From positions 119,880 through 164,252 of the forward strand of contig JABIBA010000013.1 of assembly GCA_018652955.1 (NCBI GenBank): DNA of 44,373 nt, written 5' to 3'. Each line of letters opens with the position of its first letter. The stretch's first letter is position 1. Source of the stretch: Candidatus Peribacter sp. (GTDB lineage Bacteria > Patescibacteriota > Gracilibacteria > Peribacterales > Peribacteraceae). Below, in pieces: positions 40,813-44,373 of the stretch. Under the pieces are notes generated by a model. The model made no database searches, was not told where the DNA came from, and saw nothing but the letters and a program-made list of their open reading frames with translations. Made by a program: the position numbers and the translations under genes.

Positions 40813-43170
40813 ATGAAAATCTCTCTTGCATGGCTTGGCGACTATATCGAATTTACGGAGAATGATCCGCAGAAGATTTCTGATGCCATCACAGCACATG
40901 TTGCAGAAGTAGATGAGGTAGAGGTACAGGGAGGGCTACTCGAGAACTGTTGTGTTGGTAAAGTTTTGACACTGGATAAACATCCTAATGCAGACAAGCT
41001 TCAGCTTTGTGATGTTCTTACCGACAAAGGAACGAAGAAAGTAGTGTGCGGAGGAGCAAACTTAAGAATAGGTATGCGTATTGCGTTTGCACATGTTGGT
41101 GCACGTGTTAAGTGGCATGGTGAGGACTTGATGACACTAGAGCCTGTAAAGATTCGTGGAGAGCAAAGCGAAGGAATGATTTGTGCAGCAGAAGAACTTG
41201 GTATCGAATCACTCTACCCAGAATGCACAGGTCATGACATTGTCGATATGGGTGATGGAGATGAAAACGTTGGAAAGCCTCTGCGTGAGGTTCTTGATTT
41301 AAGCGATACGATTTTACATATTGATAACCACGCGATTACGCATCGTGCAGATTTATTCTCACACATTGGTTTTGCATTTGAATGCACAGCGATTGGCATC
41401 GCAAAGTGGAAGAAGATGCCAGAGTTTAATGCCCCTGAGTTTCCTGCCGACAAGTTGCCTTTTAAGTTTCGTGTAACAGCAGAAGGTCTTATTCCTCGCT
41501 ACTGTTCGTGCTTACTTTCTATCGACTCTGTCGGAGAAACACCGGACTGGATGAAGAGCAAGCTCGCATCAGTTGGTATCAGATCTATCAGCCTACCTAT
41601 TGATATCACGAACTTTGTCATGATGGAGATGGGTGTGCCAATGCATAGCTTTGATGCAGATGACATCAAAGGAGATTGCATAGCTCGTATTTCTAAAAAA
41701 GATGAGCCACTACAAACACTCGACGGAAAAGAGTGGAAGCTACCAGAAGGAGCATTAGTATTTAGCGATGACGAAGGAAACTTTGACCTCGTCGGAATCA
41801 TGGGTGGTATGCGTAGCTCCACAAAAGAAAGCACACGAAAGATTTATCTACATGCGCTTAGCCTCGATCCTGTGCGTATTCGTCAGACGGTAATTGCCAC
41901 AGGGCATCGCACGGATGCTGCTACGATCTACGAAAAGAAGGTGCCACATGTCGCCACTGAGCTTGGATTTTATAGAGCATTAGAACTATTCCTCGACCTT
42001 GTTCCTGGGGCAAAGATCATCTCAGCCCCTGAAAGCTTTGGTGATAATGGAGATCCAAAGCCTATCAAGTTTTCAGTCTCTAAAGCTCAGTTAGTCTTAG
42101 GAGCTGAAATCCCAGAAGAGACCATGAAGAAGATCTTTGGAGACCTTGGGTTTACGGCAGAGGGAAGCGGTGACGACATGCTTGTTACTCCTCCACTTCA
42201 TCGCTTAGGAGACATTACAGGTGCACATGATCTGGTAGAGGAAGTGGGTCGTATCTACGGGTTTAATAACATAGAAAATGTTCTGCCTAATGCATCTATA
42301 GAGCCACCTGTGCGCGACCAGCGTATTCACGCTGTGCGAGACCGCCTGGTAGAGCAAGAGTACATCGAACTTCTGCCTCTTAGCCTTATAGGTCCTGATG
42401 TCCTAAAGAAGACAGGTATCTCTTTAGAGGGATGTACAGAGCTTACGAATGCTATCGGACACGAGACCAGCATCATGGCGCCATCAACACTCCCTGCATT
42501 ACTGGAGCACGCACAGAAGAATATGTTAGAAGTCAGTGAGATGCTGCGATCGTTCCACATCTCTACGGTGTTTGCAGATACAAAGGACGCTCACAAAGAA
42601 CTTGGTGGTCTTATTGCACTACGCAGTAGCGCAGATCTTAAGTCCGATCCATTCTTACTCCTTAAACAAGAGGTAATCTCAGCGCTTAACATCGCAGGTT
42701 ACACAGTAGATATTGATGTGTGCAAAACTGTTCCTTCGTATGCAGATGCAAGTCGCACTGCAGATATTACATTTGGAGAGAAGGTGATTGGTACAATCTT
42801 CGAAGTACATCCTGATGTCTGTAAGAAGTTTGATCTTCCTTCGCGTGCAGTTGCGGTTACGGTAAATATCAGTGCCCTCTTTGAGACTGCACCTGCAGAA
42901 ATAGTCTTTAAAGATATCCCTGAGTACCCAGCGGTAAGTTATGACGAAACAATTTCTATGAGTCACAGCAAGAGTGCAGGGAATTTGCTGAAGCAAATTC
43001 GTGAGAGCTCTAAGCTACTTGAGTCAGCAGTTGTGTCAGACTTGTACGGGAAAGAAAACGAAGACTATAAGTTGACTGTGCGCGTGACGTATCGGTCTGC
43101 AGAGAAGACTTTGACAGAACAAGAAGCCAAACAGGAGTTCGCTAAGGCGCAGAAGATATTAGGTGTATAA
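40813..43170 (+). CDS. pheT: phenylalanyl-tRNA synthetase beta subunit
   Basis: A 785-aa protein, standard bacterial length. It starts MKISLAWLGDYIE and has the EMAP-like tRNA-binding domain (residues ~40-150, GKVLTLDKHPNADKLQLCDV and KIRGEQSEGMICAAEELG), B3/B4 editing region, B5 domain, the catalytic-core-like domain (VEEVGRIYGFNNI) and a C-terminal anticodon-binding FDX-ACB domain (FKDIPEYPAVSYDETISM to the end). It pairs with PheS to charge tRNA-Phe; pheS is not in the window. The upstream 73 nt have CACTGT 6 nt before the ATG, a weak -10. PheS and PheT being apart is less common than the usual pheST operon. Confidence 0.96.
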   Translation: MKISLAWLGDYIEFTENDPQKISDAITAHVAEVDEVEVQGGLLENCCVGKVLTLDKHPNADKLQLCDVLTDKGTKKVVCGGANLRIGMRIAFAHVGARVKWHGEDLMTLEPVKIRGEQSEGMICAAEELGIESLYPECTGHDIVDMGDGDENVGKPLREVLDLSDTILHIDNHAITHRADLFSHIGFAFECTAIGIAKWKKMPEFNAPEFPADKLPFKFRVTAEGLIPRYCSCLLSIDSVGETPDWMKSKLASVGIRSISLPIDITNFVMMEMGVPMHSFDADDIKGDCIARISKKDEPLQTLDGKEWKLPEGALVFSDDEGNFDLVGIMGGMRSSTKESTRKIYLHALSLDPVRIRQTVIATGHRTDAATIYEKKVPHVATELGFYRALELFLDLVPGAKIISAPESFGDNGDPKPIKFSVSKAQLVLGAEIPEETMKKIFGDLGFTAEGSGDDMLVTPPLHRLGDITGAHDLVEEVGRIYGFNNIENVLPNASIEPPVRDQRIHAVRDRLVEQEYIELLPLSLIGPDVLKKTGISLEGCTELTNAIGHETSIMAPSTLPALLEHAQKNMLEVSEMLRSFHISTVFADTKDAHKELGGLIALRSSADLKSDPFLLLKQEVISALNIAGYTVDIDVCKTVPSYADASRTADITFGEKVIGTIFEVHPDVCKKFDLPSRAVAVTVNISALFETAPAEIVFKDIPEYPAVSYDETISMSHSKSAGNLLKQIRESSKLLESAVVSDLYGKENEDYKLTVRVTYRSAEKTLTEQEAKQEFAKAQKILGV

Positions 43171-43171
43171 T
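43166..43171 (+). promoter_or_regulatory. -10 box for cobalamin adenosyltransferase
   Basis: Consensus TATAAT overlaps the pheT stop codon and ends 9 nt before ATG 43181. No good -35 is seen, so the gene may be both co-transcribed with pheT and started here. Confidence 0.5.
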
Positions 43172-43180
43172 ACATAGCCT

Positions 43181-43738
43181 ATGAGTCGTCCATCTCTCTC
43201 GACCACCGGCGGTGACAAGGGTAAGACAGGTCTTTTTGGTGGCGAACGTGTATCAAAAGCGAGCACGAGGTTACATGCGTATGGAACAGTAGATGAGCTG
43301 AACGCGGTACTCGGACTTATCTTGGCAGAGCCAGATGTAACGAAGGAGCTACAAGATCAATTACATGAAGTGCAGAAGGATTTATTTTGTATGGGGTCCG
43401 ACCTTGCAACTCCGCTAGCAAAATCTTCCGAACGCATTGTTCGCATCGCGGAATGTGACACGCAGCGGATAGAGAAATGGGGTACACAACTCGAAGGAGA
43501 TCTGCCTGCACTCCAGAAGTTTATCCTGCCCAGTGGATGTAGGGCAGCAGCATTATTGCACCAGGCAAGAACGATCTGCAGAAGGGCAGAGCGGTGGTTG
43601 GTACATCTTGCGGAAGAAGAGGCGATCAATGATCAGTCTCTTATCTACCTTAACCGTCTCAGCGACTACTTTTTCCTTGTTTCTCGTACAATAAATAAGA
43701 CTGCAGGGACCGCAGAGAGAGAATGGCTACCCAAATAG
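43181..43738 (+). CDS. cob(I)yrinic acid a,c-diamide adenosyltransferase (PduO-type)
   Basis: A 185-aa PduO-type ATP:cob(I)alamin adenosyltransferase. Motifs are the N-terminal ATP-binding TTGGDKGKTGLFGGERVSK (residues 8-26), YGTVDELNA (34-42), RTICRRAERW (near 128-137) and YLNRLSDYFFLVSR (near 155-168). It transfers the adenosyl group of ATP to corrinoid, making adenosylcobalamin, for instance for a B12-dependent ribonucleotide reductase. No corrinoid synthesis genes are in the window, so salvage is implied. Its end overlaps the convergent membrane protein gene by 12 nt. Confidence 0.93.
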   Translation: MSRPSLSTTGGDKGKTGLFGGERVSKASTRLHAYGTVDELNAVLGLILAEPDVTKELQDQLHEVQKDLFCMGSDLATPLAKSSERIVRIAECDTQRIEKWGTQLEGDLPALQKFILPSGCRAAALLHQARTICRRAERWLVHLAEEEAINDQSLIYLNRLSDYFFLVSRTINKTAGTAEREWLPK

Positions 43739-44020
43739 GGGCCAGAAGTTCATCAGAAGCAAGGTCGAGAAGACCATCACAAGAGGTATTCCAATGACGA
43801 TATAGAGGGGCTTACTATCCCCGTCTTTTGGTTTTACGCTCATGTAGAGGCTTGTACCCCCATAAAGCACTCCAACGAGTACCAAAGGCATATCTGCAAC
43901 TCTGAGCCACCATCCTCCCCAAGGGGTTACTTCGTTGTATTGGAGCATATATGCAACAAAAAACGTGCCTCCTAGGACATAGAAGAGGAATCCCGATAGG
44001 CGTTTGAGGTACGCAATCAC
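43727..44020 (-). CDS. small membrane protein, 97 aa
   Basis: Not recognised. Three hydrophobic segments (about residues 9-26, 39-60 and 71-93), a WGGWW motif in the first loop and a short charged KPKDGDSK loop before the last helix. It begins 14 nt after the rpmH stop and is probably co-transcribed with it. In most bacteria this position after rpmH is taken by rnpA and yidD, and this protein resembles neither. Confidence 0.7.
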   Translation of the reverse strand: MIAYLKRLSGFLFYVLGGTFFVAYMLQYNEVTPWGGWWLRVADMPLVLVGVLYGGTSLYMSVKPKDGDSKPLYIVIGIPLVMVFSTLLLMNFWPLFG

Positions 44021-44034
44021 GAGGGGATTCTAGA

Positions 44035-44178
44035 CTATTTTCCTCTCTTTTGCACAGTAAGCCTTTTGCGGCCCTTTGCACGACGGCGTGAAAGCAGCTT
44101 ACGTCCGTTTTTAGAGGACATTCTCTGCATGAAACCGTGTTTCCTTAGTCGCCGACGCCATTTAAGTTTTCCAAGCAT
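44035..44178 (-). CDS. rpmH: 50S ribosomal protein L34
   Basis: A 47-aa very basic protein read directly from the minus strand. It starts [20 protein letters not shown] and continues [20 protein letters not shown], matching the L34 core HGF-x2-RM-x-(S/T)-x-NGRK-x-L-x-RRR-x-KGRK. The N-terminus differs from the usual MKRTYQPS. The gene has a good promoter, TTGACC-17-TAGGCT, 9 nt before the ATG. It is followed by a 97-aa membrane protein rather than rnpA. Confidence 0.95.
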   Translation of the reverse strand: MLGKLKWRRRLRKHGFMQRMSSKNGRKLLSRRRAKGRKRLTVQKRGK

Positions 44179-44187
44179 TGTGGGAGC

Positions 44188-44216
44188 AGCCTACGTACGC
44201 AGGCGTTCTCGGTCAA
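44188..44216 (-). promoter_or_regulatory. rpmH promoter
   Basis: On the minus strand TTGACC (44211-44216), 17-nt spacer, TAGGCT (44188-44193), 9 nt to ATG 44178. A strong match, as expected for a ribosomal protein gene, again with a very short leader. Confidence 0.75.
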
Positions 44217-44285
44217 GGATTACAAGGCATTTTTTGGGCTCTAAACCTAGCCCTTGGCTAAGTGCTCCTCTACACTCCTCGCACT

Positions 44286-44373
44286 ATGCCTTACACAACC
44301 AAAGCCCTAGATTCAGGATTACCGTTACTTACCGCTTCTACAGAGGGGACTGCCTCTGTGACCGTTATGGTCT
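44286..44373 (+). CDS. M16 family zinc peptidase, N-terminal fragment
   Basis: Only the first 29 residues are in the window (MPYTTKALDSGLPLLTASTE through ASVTVMV). The pattern of a short lead-in, LDSGLPLLT and ASVTVMV matches the start of M16 processing-peptidase-like proteins, in which the HxxEH zinc site follows about 25 residues later and would lie outside. TACACT (44271-44276) is 9 nt before the ATG. Divergent from rpmH. Assignment rests on this short stretch only. Confidence 0.6.
   Translation, partial: MPYTTKALDSGLPLLTASTEGTASVTVMV

Noticed and set aside
1-44373. CRISPR arrays, rRNA genes, IS elements
   Set aside because: I looked for regularly spaced identical repeats, rRNA signatures and transposase motifs and saw none; the only tandem array (31895-32050) has divergent units without spacer-like sequences.

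Overview
The window reads as a chromosomal segment of a bacterium with compact, mostly overlapping genes. It uses the standard code (TGA ends many genes here), has moderate GC, and most operon-head genes carry a TANNNT -10 box only 6-10 nt before the start codon with no Shine-Dalgarno sequence, i.e. apparently leaderless mRNAs. Several small cysteine-rich or membrane proteins, a minimal rpmH neighbourhood without rnpA or yidD, and one giant unannotatable protein suggest a Candidate Phyla Radiation-type lineage (Peregrinibacteria-like is a guess). No 16S or other decisive marker is present, so this placement is inference.

Region 1 (1-17,053) is a surface-sugar island. It encodes a near-complete legionaminic/sialic-type nonulosonic acid route: a retaining-type UDP-GlcNAc 4,6-dehydratase (partial at the left edge), a DegT aminotransferase, a GNAT acetyltransferase, a NeuC-type hydrolysing epimerase, a NeuB-type synthase and a NeuA-type CMP transferase. 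It also has the WbpG-HisH-HisF trio that installs an acetamidino group. A PHP/ATP-grasp fusion, a class III aminotransferase, two SDRs, a GT4 transferase, a CDP-tyvelose-type epimerase, a polysaccharide deacetylase and a UDP-HexNAc 6-dehydrogenase complete it.

Region 2 (17,107-27,927) continues envelope glycan functions: GtrA, a FAD oxidoreductase, a block of four unrecognised genes (19,208-22,105), a GalE-like epimerase, a polyprenyl-phosphate-sugar synthase fused to GtrA with a membrane GT-C transferase, then UDP-glucose dehydrogenase and UDP-glucuronate 4-epimerase. Two divergent intergenic regions carry the same palindromic promoter motif.

Region 3 (27,977-31,857) holds a PfkB kinase next to S-adenosylhomocysteine hydrolase (probably an adenosine salvage pair), a 561-nt gap containing a frameshifted small cysteine-rich ORF, and a PolX-family polymerase lacking the usual PHP domain.

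Region 4 (31,895-40,437) looks like an acquired element: an iteron-like tandem array, a large serine recombinase, and a translationally coupled three-gene operon (112 aa, 1893 aa, 206 aa) driven by a near-consensus promoter with an embedded palindrome and closed by a terminator, next to tRNA-Ser(GGA). The 1893-aa protein has a coiled N-terminus, a Gly/Ala-rich membrane segment and a C-terminal HD-phosphohydrolase-like motif. It is the best candidate for an undescribed system.

Region 5 (40,506-44,373) is housekeeping: a small membrane protein, pheT, cobalamin adenosyltransferase, a small membrane protein, rpmH (L34) and the start of an M16 peptidase.
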